A stretch of 6,535 nt of DNA from Bacteroidota bacterium (GTDB taxonomy: Bacteria > Bacteroidota > Bacteroidia > NS11-12g > UBA955). Shown here piece after piece: positions 1 through 6,189 of the stretch. The translations under genes and the position numbers were made by a program. The notes under the pieces were generated by a model, which had not been told where the DNA came from, searched no databases, and worked only from the letters and a program-made list of their open reading frames with translations. Location: contig CANFUB010000153.1 of assembly GCA_947450015.1 (NCBI GenBank), positions 1 through 6,535 of the forward strand. The letters run 5' to 3'. Every line of letters begins with the position of its first letter. The stretch's first letter is position 1.

Positions 1-404
1 GCAGCCGCTATGCTTTTTAATTTACCATCGCCTTTTATAACGGTGGTGTAAGGAATCTTCTTATATGGTTTAAAGCGGTTGCCATCCACTACGATATGAT
101 CAAATGGTTGATTCAAGCCATCTAAGGCTTTGTGCATGGCCTTAATCGATGCATTTAAAATATTAATAGCATCAATTTCTTTAGGCGTTAAACTGGCCAC
201 CGCCCATATGCATTGGGCTTCAATTTGCGGTCGCAATAGCAACCTTTGTTTTTCTGTTAATTGTTTAGAATCGTTCAAACCTTCTATCACTACTCCCTCA
301 GGAATAATAACCGCAGCAGCAAACACTGGACCTGCCAAACAACCCCTGCCAGCCTCATCGCAACCAGCCTCAATTCGATTGGGTAGAAGAAAATCTGCTA
401 GCAT
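1..404 (-). CDS. rnhB: Ribonuclease HII, N-terminal two thirds (cut by window edge)
   Basis: RNase HII cleaves the RNA strand of RNA-DNA hybrids and starts ribonucleotide excision repair by cutting 5' of single ribonucleotides in DNA; it acts in the cytoplasm. About 134 residues are visible of a protein that is normally near 200. The first active-site motif GCDEAGRG lies at residues 14-21 (acidic residues D16 and E17, then the family's GRG), followed by LNDSKQL at 43-49 and VVDGN at 105-109, whose D107 is the third metal ligand. The visible sequence ends at KSIAA, where the conserved helix with the fourth acidic residue should begin, so that residue is off the window. The ATG at 404 is the only start close to the conserved core, and no Shine-Dalgarno precedes it. 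It lies 56 nt after the cyclophilin gene on the same strand, with a long palindrome between. Family assignment is very secure; cotranscription with the cyclophilin is inferred. Confidence 0.95.
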   Translation of the reverse strand, partial: MLADFLLPNRIEAGCDEAGRGCLAGPVFAAAVIIPEGVVIEGLNDSKQLTEKQRLLLRPQIEAQCIWAVASLTPKEIDAINILNASIKAMHKALDGLNQPFDHIVVDGNRFKPYKKIPYTTVIKGDGKLKSIAA

Positions 405-418
405 ATTATTGATAAGCT

Positions 419-448
419 TGTATGGGCATCATATATGATGCCCATACA
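419..448. repeat. Perfect 30-bp palindrome (15-bp arms, no spacer) between cyclophilin gene and rnhB
   Basis: Positions 419-433 are exactly the reverse complement of 434-448, with core GGGCATCATATATGATGCCC. Allowing a one-base bulge at 418, pairing continues for three more bases (415-417 with 449-451). In leftward mRNA it would fold into a hairpin of about 13 bp with an ATAU loop, ending 14 nt upstream of the rnhB start codon and 12 nt after the cyclophilin stop. There is no run of T after it on the minus strand, so it is not a classic intrinsic terminator. It could be an atypical terminator, an mRNA processing or stabilising hairpin, or a dyad operator. The symmetry is certain; its role is not known. 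Confidence 0.9.
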
Positions 449-460
449 GCTCAGTTATAT

Positions 461-1006
461 TTACATAAACGCAGAAGCCGTTGCAATCGTCGTTGCATCG
501 TAATCATGAACGCTTGCACCATTTCTGATAATGGTTAAAGTTTCGATTCTATCGCCTTGTTGAATTGCATCAACGACAGTTTGACCATCGATTACTTTTC
601 CAAATACAGTGTGCTTTCCATCTAACCAAGGTGTAGCAATATGGGTAATAAAAAACTGACTGCCATTAGAAGCAGGACCAGCATTGGCCATGCTTAAAAC
701 ACCAGGACCGCTGTGGGTTAAAGTTCTATCGAACTCGTCTTTAAAACGGTAACCAGGACCACCACGGCCATCGCCACCTGGATCGCCACCTTGAATCATA
801 AAATCAGGAATCACGCGGTGAAAAGTTAAACCATCGTAGTAAGGTGTTCCCGGAGGTGTTGCTCTGTTGGGAAGTTTACCTTCAGCTAAGCCAACAAAGT
901 TGGCTACAGTTAAAGGAGTTTTAAGGTGCTCTAATGAAAGGATAATAGTTCCTTTGTTAGTGTGCATTTCGGCATATAAGCCTTCAGGTAATTGTGAGTA
1001 ATCCAT
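461..1006 (-). CDS. Cyclophilin-type peptidyl-prolyl cis-trans isomerase
   Basis: Catalyses cis-trans isomerisation of Xaa-Pro bonds to assist protein folding. The 181-residue protein is one cyclophilin domain with short extensions. Signature blocks are FHRVIPDFMIQGGDP at 62-76, SMANAGPASNGSQFF at 105-119 and WLDGKHTVFG at 127-136. By family alignment R64 is the catalytic arginine; F69, Q72, A107, N108, Q117, F119, W127, L128 and H132 match the other active-site positions of human cyclophilin A, including the tryptophan needed for cyclosporin binding. There is no signal peptide or membrane segment, so it should be cytoplasmic, unlike the exported or lipoprotein isomerases common in this phylum. 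The ATG at 1006 lies 2 nt after the DUF937 stop (TAA-CA-ATG), so translation is probably coupled and both genes share a promoter. Function is secure; client proteins are unknown. Confidence 0.95.
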   Translation of the reverse strand: MDYSQLPEGLYAEMHTNKGTIILSLEHLKTPLTVANFVGLAEGKLPNRATPPGTPYYDGLTFHRVIPDFMIQGGDPGGDGRGGPGYRFKDEFDRTLTHSGPGVLSMANAGPASNGSQFFITHIATPWLDGKHTVFGKVIDGQTVVDAIQQGDRIETLTIIRNGASVHDYDATTIATASAFM

Positions 1007-1008
1007 TG

Positions 1009-1614
1009 TTATTTTTTTCCGAATAAATTTGAAATGATATTTAAAAAACCACCACCGCTTTGTGCAGTTTGATTGGTATTGCTTGTATTGTTGTCTTGGG
1101 TTGAATTGGTAAACATGCCTATTAAATTACCGATGTCTAATCCGCCTGAACCACCAGTGAATTTACCAATTAAATCGGTAATCCCACCTTCATCTGCAAC
1201 ACCACTTTGTTGTTTTTGTTTGCCAAGGTAACCCATAATCACAGGTGCTATCAAAGGCAATAATTTGGAAATACTGCTAGCATTGGCGCCACTGTTCGAG
1301 GCAAGTGCAGTTTCAACAGTGCCTCTATTATCACCTAATAAATGTTTTAAAATGCCATCGCCTTGCGCGTTGCCACCACCTTGAAAAAATCCCATGACAT
1401 CGTCTAACACACTGCCATCATGGTCGCGATCGAGTGCAGCCATTAAACCAGTTGCACCACCATTGCTCACATTGTTCTGTATAGCACTAAAAAGCGTTGG
1501 TACCGCTTGCTGAAGTGCTGCACTTGTTTGGGTTTTATCAGCACCTATTTGCTGACTCAGTGTATTAATTTCACTGTCTCCAAACAGGCCCATTAATTGA
1601 TTTAAATCGCTCAT
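1009..1614 (-). CDS. DUF937 family protein with a DxDxDG loop
   Basis: The 201-residue protein matches the DUF937 family (YidB-like), whose biochemical role is not established. The N-terminal 1-135 holds the family core: a helical segment with SQQIGADKTQTSAALQQAVP (20-39), then LDRDHDGSVLDD (61-72), then GDGILKHLLG (85-94) and a hydrophobic helix LLPLIAPVIMGYLG (118-131). D62, D64, D66 and G67 form a DxDxDG loop like those that bind calcium, though the usual acid at loop position 12 is a valine. The C-terminal third is Gly/Asn/Ser/Thr-rich and carries short look-alike segments DLIGKF, NLIGMF and NLFGKK. No signal peptide is visible. I start at the ATG at 1614; an upstream in-frame TTG at 1641 would add nine residues, but it overlaps the -7 box at 1639-1646 and is outside the conserved part. 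It is the first gene of a leftward operon with the cyclophilin. Confidence 0.85.
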   Translation of the reverse strand: MSDLNQLMGLFGDSEINTLSQQIGADKTQTSAALQQAVPTLFSAIQNNVSNGGATGLMAALDRDHDGSVLDDVMGFFQGGGNAQGDGILKHLLGDNRGTVETALASNSGANASSISKLLPLIAPVIMGYLGKQKQQSGVADEGGITDLIGKFTGGSGGLDIGNLIGMFTNSTQDNNTSNTNQTAQSGGGFLNIISNLFGKK

Positions 1615-1638
1615 TTTATTGAATTGTATGTTAAGGAG

Positions 1639-1646
1639 CAAAAATA
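1639..1646 (-). promoter_or_regulatory. Candidate Bacteroidota -7 box for the DUF937-cyclophilin operon
   Basis: On the minus strand this reads TATTTTTG, an exact match to the TAnnTTTG -7 consensus of the phylum's main sigma factor. It ends 24 nt before the DUF937 ATG, giving a leader of roughly 18 nt. The -33 region, about 20 bp upstream, is only a T-run (CCCCTTTT) rather than a clean TTTG, so the call rests on the -7 box and its position. Confidence 0.5.
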
Positions 1647-1703
1647 ATTTAAATTGGGTAAAAAGGGGTATTATTTTATTTTAATCTCCACCTAAATTTT
1701 CCG

Positions 1704-1711
1704 TAACATTG
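1704..1711 (+). promoter_or_regulatory. Weak candidate -7 box for the E1-trmB transcript
   Basis: TAACATTG differs from TAnnTTTG at one position and lies 35 nt upstream of the E1 start codon. No good TTTG is seen about 20 bp upstream. Its last four bases overlap the 14-bp palindrome at 1708-1721. It is the best match in this intergenic region on the plus strand, but one mismatch in AT-rich DNA is weak evidence. Confidence 0.25.
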
Positions 1712-1721
1712 CAATTGCAAT
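1708..1721. repeat. 14-bp palindrome in the divergent intergenic region, possible operator
   Basis: ATTGCAATTGCAAT is identical to its own reverse complement. It also reads as two overlapping copies of ATTGCAAT. It sits 25 nt upstream of the E1 start and on top of the weak -7 candidate, where a dimeric repressor could act. Directly after it is an 8-bp direct repeat, ATTTAACC, at 1722-1729 and 1733-1740, spaced 11 bp, about one helical turn. A regulatory role is inferred from position only, and no cognate regulator is in the window. Confidence 0.4.
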
Positions 1722-1746
1722 ATTTAACCCTGATTTAACCTCCGAA

Positions 1747-3792
1747 ATGGTTACCAAAGATATCCTACTAAAAGCCTATACATTGATGTGCAAAGCCAGA
1801 GCCATGGCTGCAATATATGAAGAAAACAGACCCATCACAAAGTATGTTCATTCAACTAGCAAAGGCCATGAGGCCATTCAAATAGCGGCTGGTTTTTTAC
1901 TTAAATCCATCGACTACGCAGCACCCTACTATCGCGATGAGAGTTTGCTACTGAGTATAGGCATGCAGCCATACGAGTTAATGTTACAATTGTTGGCCAA
2001 AGCAGATGACCCTTTTAGTGGTGGCAGAACCTACTATTCTCACCCCTCTTTAAAAAGAGACAATATGCCTAAAATGCCTCACCAGAGTAGCGCAACAGGC
2101 ATGCAAGCCATTCCAGCAACGGGTATGGCCCATGGAATAAAATACAAAGAAAGTCAGAATCTTTTGCCCGATGGTGATAAGCCAATTGTGTTATGCAGTA
2201 TTGGCGACGGTAGTATGACAGAAGGCGAAGTGAGTGAAGCCTTACAGATGGCTGTTTTAAAAGAACTTCCTATTCTGTATTTGGTACAAGACAACGATTG
2301 GGGCATTTCGGCCAGTGGTGATGAAATGCGTGCCATGGATGCCTATGAATTCGCTGCAGGTTTTAAAGGTTTAAAAAGAGCTAGAACCGATGGTAGCGAT
2401 TTTGTAGAGTGTTACGATGATTTAAAATCAGCCATTGAATGGGTGCGAAAAAATAGAAAGCCAATGCTATTGCATGCGAAAGTGCCTTTGTTGGGTCACC
2501 ATACAAGTGGTGTTCGCAGCGAGTGGTACCGGGATGATTTAGAGAAACAATTGGCCGATGATCCATTTCCAAAATTGAAAAAGATACTTTTGGATTTAGC
2601 GGAATCAGAATTAAATTTATTAAAACTCGAAGCCGAGTGTAAAAGAGAAATAGCAGATAGTTTTGATAGAGCGGTGAAGGCGCCAGAGCCTACACCTGAA
2701 AGTTTGTATTTGCATGAATTTGCACCTACCCCTATTACTGAAGAAAAAGGCAATAGAACACCTGAAGGTAAAGAGCCGATTGTGATGGTAGATGCTGCAC
2801 TTTTTGCTTGTGACGAAATTTTAAGAAAACATCCAGAAGCTTTGTTGTATGGTCAAGATGTTGGTATACGATTAGGTGGTGTGTTCAGAGAAGCTGCCAC
2901 ATTGGCCAAAAAATATAGCAAAGACAGGGTTTTTAATACCCCTATTCAAGAAGCTTACATTGTTGGCTCTACTGTTGGTATGAGTGCGGTGGGTTGTAAA
3001 CCCATTGTTGAAATTCAGTTTGCCGATTATATATGGCCAGGTATTAACCAATTGGTTGAAGAAGTTTCTAAAAGCTGCTATTTATCGAATGGTAAATACC
3101 CAGTACAAACTTTAATAAGAATCCCAACAGGGGCATACGGTGGCGGTGGCCCTTACCATTCAGGCACTGTAGAAAGCAGTATCCTTCAAATCAAAGGGAT
3201 TAAGATTGTTTACCCAAGCAATGCAGCAGACATGAAAGGTTTGTTAAAGGCCGCATTCTACGATCCAAATCCGGTGGTCATGTTCGAACACAAGGGCTTG
3301 TATTGGAGCAAAGTACCTGGTACAGATTTGGCCAAATGCCCAGAACCCGATGAAGATTATATTATTCCACTAGGCAAGGCGAGAACTGTTTTAGCAGCCG
3401 ATGCATCTGCCGTTAAATATGGTGAATCACTAGCTGTAATTACTTATGGAATGGGTGTACATTGGGCTTTAAATGCCGCGAAACAATTTGAAGGTAAAAT
3501 TGAAATTATAGATTTGCGAACTTTGAATCCTTGTGATGATGAGGCCATCTACAATGCCGCTAAAACACATGGTAAAGTGATGGTTCTAACAGAAGAAACA
3601 CTTCGCAATTCATTTGCCGAAGCCATTGCTGGCAGAATACAATTAAACTGTTTTAATTATCTAGATGCCCCAGTTCAAACCATGGGATCTGCTAATTTAC
3701 CTGCAATTCCTTTGAACATTGGCTTAGAAAAAGAGATGTTGCCTAATGCAGATAAGTTAGCGTTGGCCTTCGAACAAATGCTATCTTACTAA
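1747..3792 (+). CDS. Fused E1 alpha/beta subunit of a 2-oxo acid dehydrogenase complex, probably branched-chain type
   Basis: E1 is the thiamine-diphosphate component that decarboxylates a 2-oxo acid and transfers the acyl group to the lipoyl arm of E2. The 681-residue protein joins the normally separate subunits. Residues 1-300 are the alpha part: YYRDES (61-66), the ThDP-binding GDG at 153-155 with N183 29 residues after D154 (Mg ligands in the family), and GHHTSGVRSEWYR at 250-262, where branched-chain E1 has its HHS phospholoop. About 300-345 is linker. The beta part follows: GQDVG (369-373), TPIQE (398-402) whose E402 aligns with the catalytic glutamate that activates ThDP, PYHSG (469-473), and a transketolase C-terminal domain from about 560. 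The FEHKGLY block (513-519) and the HH loop favour branched-chain substrates, but pyruvate is not excluded. Position 370 is Gln where separate beta subunits usually have Glu. E2 and E3 are not in the window. Family 0.95, substrate about 0.6. Confidence 0.93.
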   Translation: MVTKDILLKAYTLMCKARAMAAIYEENRPITKYVHSTSKGHEAIQIAAGFLLKSIDYAAPYYRDESLLLSIGMQPYELMLQLLAKADDPFSGGRTYYSHPSLKRDNMPKMPHQSSATGMQAIPATGMAHGIKYKESQNLLPDGDKPIVLCSIGDGSMTEGEVSEALQMAVLKELPILYLVQDNDWGISASGDEMRAMDAYEFAAGFKGLKRARTDGSDFVECYDDLKSAIEWVRKNRKPMLLHAKVPLLGHHTSGVRSEWYRDDLEKQLADDPFPKLKKILLDLAESELNLLKLEAECKREIADSFDRAVKAPEPTPESLYLHEFAPTPITEEKGNRTPEGKEPIVMVDAALFACDEILRKHPEALLYGQDVGIRLGGVFREAATLAKKYSKDRVFNTPIQEAYIVGSTVGMSAVGCKPIVEIQFADYIWPGINQLVEEVSKSCYLSNGKYPVQTLIRIPTGAYGGGGPYHSGTVESSILQIKGIKIVYPSNAADMKGLLKAAFYDPNPVVMFEHKGLYWSKVPGTDLAKCPEPDEDYIIPLGKARTVLAADASAVKYGESLAVITYGMGVHWALNAAKQFEGKIEIIDLRTLNPCDDEAIYNAAKTHGKVMVLTEETLRNSFAEAIAGRIQLNCFNYLDAPVQTMGSANLPAIPLNIGLEKEMLPNADKLALAFEQMLSY

Positions 3793-3807
3793 TTCGTTTT
3801 TTTTAGA

Positions 3808-4452
3808 ATGGCCAAGAATAAACTTAAAAAATTCAACGAATACGAGTCGTTTAGCAATACCTATGATGCAAGAAATCAATTCAAAGGGAAATGGCATACC
3901 GAAGTATTCAAAAACAATAATCCCCTAACGCTAGAATTGGCTTGTGGCAGAGGTGAATACACGGTAGCATTGGCACAAATGTATCCCGAACGCAATTTTA
4001 TTGGGCTCGATGTTAAAGCTTCGAGAATGTGGCAAGGTGCTAAGTTTGCATTGGAAAATAATTTACCCAATGTGGCCTTTTTACGCATTCAAATCGACTT
4101 CTTAAATGATTTTTTTGCCAATGGTGAAGTGGAAGAAATTTGGATTACTTTTCCTGATCCACAACCTCAAAAGACCAGAGAAAAACAGCGTTTAACAAGT
4201 CCTAAATTTTTAGAAAAGTATGCTCTGTTATTAGGTAAATACAAATTTATTAATTTAAAAACAGACAGTGATTCACTGTTTAAATATACCCTCGACACAT
4301 TGGTAGACAAGCCTGTTCAAATTAATGAATTGTATTTAAACATAGATGAACTCGATGAGATGAAGCCTGAATTGAAGGTGAAAACCTATTATGAAAAAAT
4401 GTGGCGCGAGAAAGGCATTATCATCAAGTATCTGAAATTTCAATTCATTTAG
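3808..4452 (+). CDS. trmB: tRNA (guanine-N7-)-methyltransferase
   Basis: Transfers a methyl group from S-adenosylmethionine to N7 of G46 in the variable loop of tRNAs, in the cytoplasm. The 214-residue protein is a full-length Rossmann-fold methyltransferase. The SAM-binding motif LELACGRGEY is at 42-51, GLDVK at 66-70 is the acidic ribose-binding turn, and FPDPQPQKTREKQRLTSPKFL begins at 115, with D117 at the position of the family's catalytic aspartate. KTDSD (151-155) and the C-terminal YYEKMW (194-199) also match TrmB. FPDPQ replaces the FPDPW of proteobacterial enzymes, which I recall as usual for this phylum. It starts 15 nt after the E1 stop; that gap contains eight T but no hairpin, so I read the two as one transcript. 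There is no Shine-Dalgarno, as for the other genes here. Confidence 0.95.
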   Translation: MAKNKLKKFNEYESFSNTYDARNQFKGKWHTEVFKNNNPLTLELACGRGEYTVALAQMYPERNFIGLDVKASRMWQGAKFALENNLPNVAFLRIQIDFLNDFFANGEVEEIWITFPDPQPQKTREKQRLTSPKFLEKYALLLGKYKFINLKTDSDSLFKYTLDTLVDKPVQINELYLNIDELDEMKPELKVKTYYEKMWREKGIIIKYLKFQFI

Positions 4453-4518
4453 GTGAATTGTCAAAAAACCATCATAATTACTAGATAGTACAACCTTTTC
4501 AATTGACAGCGGTCTAAT

Positions 4519-4545
4519 TAATAAACTATAAAGCTATGTTTATTA
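4519..4545. repeat. AT-rich inverted repeat, possible weak terminator hairpin
   Basis: TAATAAAC at 4519-4526 pairs exactly with GTTTATTA at 4538-4545. After a one-base bulge the stem continues for three pairs (4528-4530 with 4535-4537) around an AAGC loop. The stem has only one G-C pair in its outer part, so stability is low, and no long T-run follows. It may help end trmB transcription or be chance in AT-rich DNA. Confidence 0.3.
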
Positions 4546-4590
4546 TTAATCGCATTGTTAAAACTTACAATTACTTTAAAAAATTAGTGA

Positions 4591-4598
4591 TACTTTTG
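4591..4598 (+). promoter_or_regulatory. Candidate Bacteroidota -7 box for the monooxygenase operon
   Basis: TACTTTTG matches TAnnTTTG exactly and ends 25 nt before the ATG at 4624, almost the same distance as the -7 box of the DUF937 operon. It would give a leader of about 19 nt, A-rich just before the start codon. The -33 region has only TTAC near 4565-4568, so the upstream element is weak. Confidence 0.55.
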
Positions 4599-4623
4599 AG
4601 GAACATTAATTATTAAAGTAAAA

Positions 4624-6177
4624 ATGAAAAAATTGATTTTCGCATTTAGTATGTGCTTATCGCTAAGCCTAAATGCGCAAAAACCTACTTGGGCAGATGA
4701 TGTTGCATGCATTGTATATAGCCACTGTACAAGTTGTCACAATCCGAATGGTTCGGGTCCTTTTTCCTTATTAGATTTCAATGATGCTGTTCTACATAGT
4801 AGCGGTATTAAATACCAAGTTGAAAATAAATTAATGCCGCCTTGGCCTGTAGATAATAATTATCGCAGAATGGCGCATGAAAGAAATTTATCCGAAACTG
4901 AGAAAAACACCATACTTGCATGGATCAACAATGGCAACACGCAAGGCAACATGGCCAATGCACCAACTCCACCAGTTTACACTTCAGCTTTGGTAATTGC
5001 CAATCCAGATTTAAAATTGAAATTACCAACTTACACTGTTCCAACCATAACACAAGATTTGTATAGATGTTTTGTGCTACCAACAGGTCAATCGGTTCAA
5101 AAATTCATCACTGGCATTGAGATTGTACCAGGCAATAAGAACATTGTTCACCATGCACAAGTGTTTTATGACACCACTGGTGCCACCACTATTTTAGATG
5201 CCAACGATCCTAACCCAGGGTATACTTCTGCAGGTGGTGTAGGCACAAATGCAGCCATTTTACTTGGTACTTGGGTACCAGGCGCGAGTCCTATTTTTGT
5301 GCCATCAGGCATGGGCAAACGTTTGCCGCCAACTGCTAAAATAGTTGTGCAAATTCATTACCCTGAATATGCAAGTGGCCAAACCGATTCTACTAAAGTC
5401 CATTTTCTTTTTACATCAACTGCTGTAAGAAATATTAGTGATGCGCCCATTCTAAACCATTCTACCTCCATTATAGACGGCCCTCTTTTTATACCAAAAA
5501 ATACAGTGAAAACTTTTCATGAAGAATTTTTTGTACCCGGTAATGCCACTATTTTAAACATTGGACCCCATGGACATTTGCTTTGTAAAAGCATGAAAGC
5601 ATATGGAATTACCCTAGCCGGAGATACCATTAAATTGATTAATATTCCAGAGTGGAATTTTCATTGGCAAGGCTCTTATGATTTTAAAAAACCTATAAAA
5701 ATACCTATAGGCACAACTTTATATGGCGAAGCAACCTATGATAACACCACCGCTAATCCTGAAAACCCGAATAATCCTCCAAAAGATGTGAGTTTGGGTG
5801 AGGCTACTACAGATGAGATGATGTTATTTTATTTCTCCTATTTAGCTTATAAGCCAGGCGATGAAAATATAGTGGTTGATACCTTTCAGCATCAACCGCA
5901 CCACAATAATTGCACAAGCAGTTATAATTCATCTGTAAATACAATTGCAAGCACCGCGAACCAATTAATATATCCTAATCCAAGCACTGGCTTATTTCAA
6001 CTGAAATTGCCAAGTAATTCTGATTTTGAAATCATTATTTACAACCATTTGGGTCAGAAAATTTTTAGTAGTAAAAACACTGTAAATTTTGATTTATCAA
6101 GCTTTCCAGATGGAATCTACAATGTTAGTATTCATCAAAACAATAATATTTACAATAGCAAGTTAATAAAGGAATAA
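4624..6177 (+). CDS. Exported cytochrome c / PHM-like copper monooxygenase with type IX sorting domain
   Basis: Likely a secreted copper type II monooxygenase, related to peptidylglycine alpha-hydroxylating and dopamine beta-monooxygenases, fused to a heme domain. Residues 1-19 are a signal peptide (MKK, hydrophobic stretch, LNAQ). Residues 20-108 are a c-type cytochrome-like domain: heme site CTSCH at 35-39, a possible distal ligand M71 in MPPWP, and ILAWINNG. Residues about 120-412 match the monooxygenase: HH at 176-177, H245 in QIHY, HGH at 316-318 and M399 in TTDEMM. These correspond to H107, H108, H172, H242, H244 and M314 of rat PHM, with similar spacing (69 and 71 residues against 64-65 and 70). 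A His-rich linker (423-427) follows. Residues 447-517 (YPNPSTG, then DGIYNVSI) are a type A T9SS sorting domain, so the protein should be cleaved and displayed or released outside the outer membrane. First gene of a probable pair with 6190. Substrate unknown; family annotations may call it only cytochrome c or T9SS protein. Confidence 0.85.
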   Translation: MKKLIFAFSMCLSLSLNAQKPTWADDVACIVYSHCTSCHNPNGSGPFSLLDFNDAVLHSSGIKYQVENKLMPPWPVDNNYRRMAHERNLSETEKNTILAWINNGNTQGNMANAPTPPVYTSALVIANPDLKLKLPTYTVPTITQDLYRCFVLPTGQSVQKFITGIEIVPGNKNIVHHAQVFYDTTGATTILDANDPNPGYTSAGGVGTNAAILLGTWVPGASPIFVPSGMGKRLPPTAKIVVQIHYPEYASGQTDSTKVHFLFTSTAVRNISDAPILNHSTSIIDGPLFIPKNTVKTFHEEFFVPGNATILNIGPHGHLLCKSMKAYGITLAGDTIKLINIPEWNFHWQGSYDFKKPIKIPIGTTLYGEATYDNTTANPENPNNPPKDVSLGEATTDEMMLFYFSYLAYKPGDENIVVDTFQHQPHHNNCTSSYNSSVNTIASTANQLIYPNPSTGLFQLKLPSNSDFEIIIYNHLGQKIFSSKNTVNFDLSSFPDGIYNVSIHQNNNIYNSKLIKE

Positions 6178-6189
6178 TATCCTTTTTAA

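Larger units (their letters stand above)
4453..4623. other. AT-rich intergenic region between trmB and the monooxygenase gene
   Basis: No gene is seen in these 171 bp on either strand. A 7-bp stem, CAATTCA/TGAATTG (4441-4447 with 4454-4460), spans the trmB stop codon but has no following T-run. A second AT-rich hairpin is at 4519-4545. The promoter candidate for the next gene is at 4591-4598. A 9-bp inverted repeat, TTACTTTAA (4571-4579) and TTAAAGTAA (4613-4621), flanks that box. I expect trmB transcription to end here, but no hairpin is a convincing intrinsic terminator. Confidence 0.6.

Noticed and set aside
130..438. A 102-codon open frame on the plus strand
   Set aside because: It is antisense to rnhB, whose catalytic motifs are clear on the other strand, and its translation resembles no known protein.
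1615..1641. TTG at 1641 as the DUF937 start
   Set aside because: It would place the start codon on the -7 box, and the added nine residues do not resemble the family; the ATG at 1614 fits both.
2154..2753. Three short minus-strand open frames inside the E1 gene
   Set aside because: They are antisense shadows of a strongly conserved coding sequence and have no recognisable domains.
3797..3804. Run of eight T between E1 and trmB as a terminator
   Set aside because: No stem precedes it, and the next start codon is only 3 nt away, so it is more likely just the leader of trmB.
3876..4088. A 70-codon minus-strand open frame inside trmB
   Set aside because: It overlaps the SAM-binding motif of trmB in antisense and shows no family features.
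4624..4680. Cys11 of the monooxygenase signal peptide as a lipoprotein anchor
   Set aside because: The cysteine lies in the middle of the hydrophobic stretch without a lipobox, and the protein has a normal signal peptidase I-like end (LNAQ) plus a type IX sorting domain.
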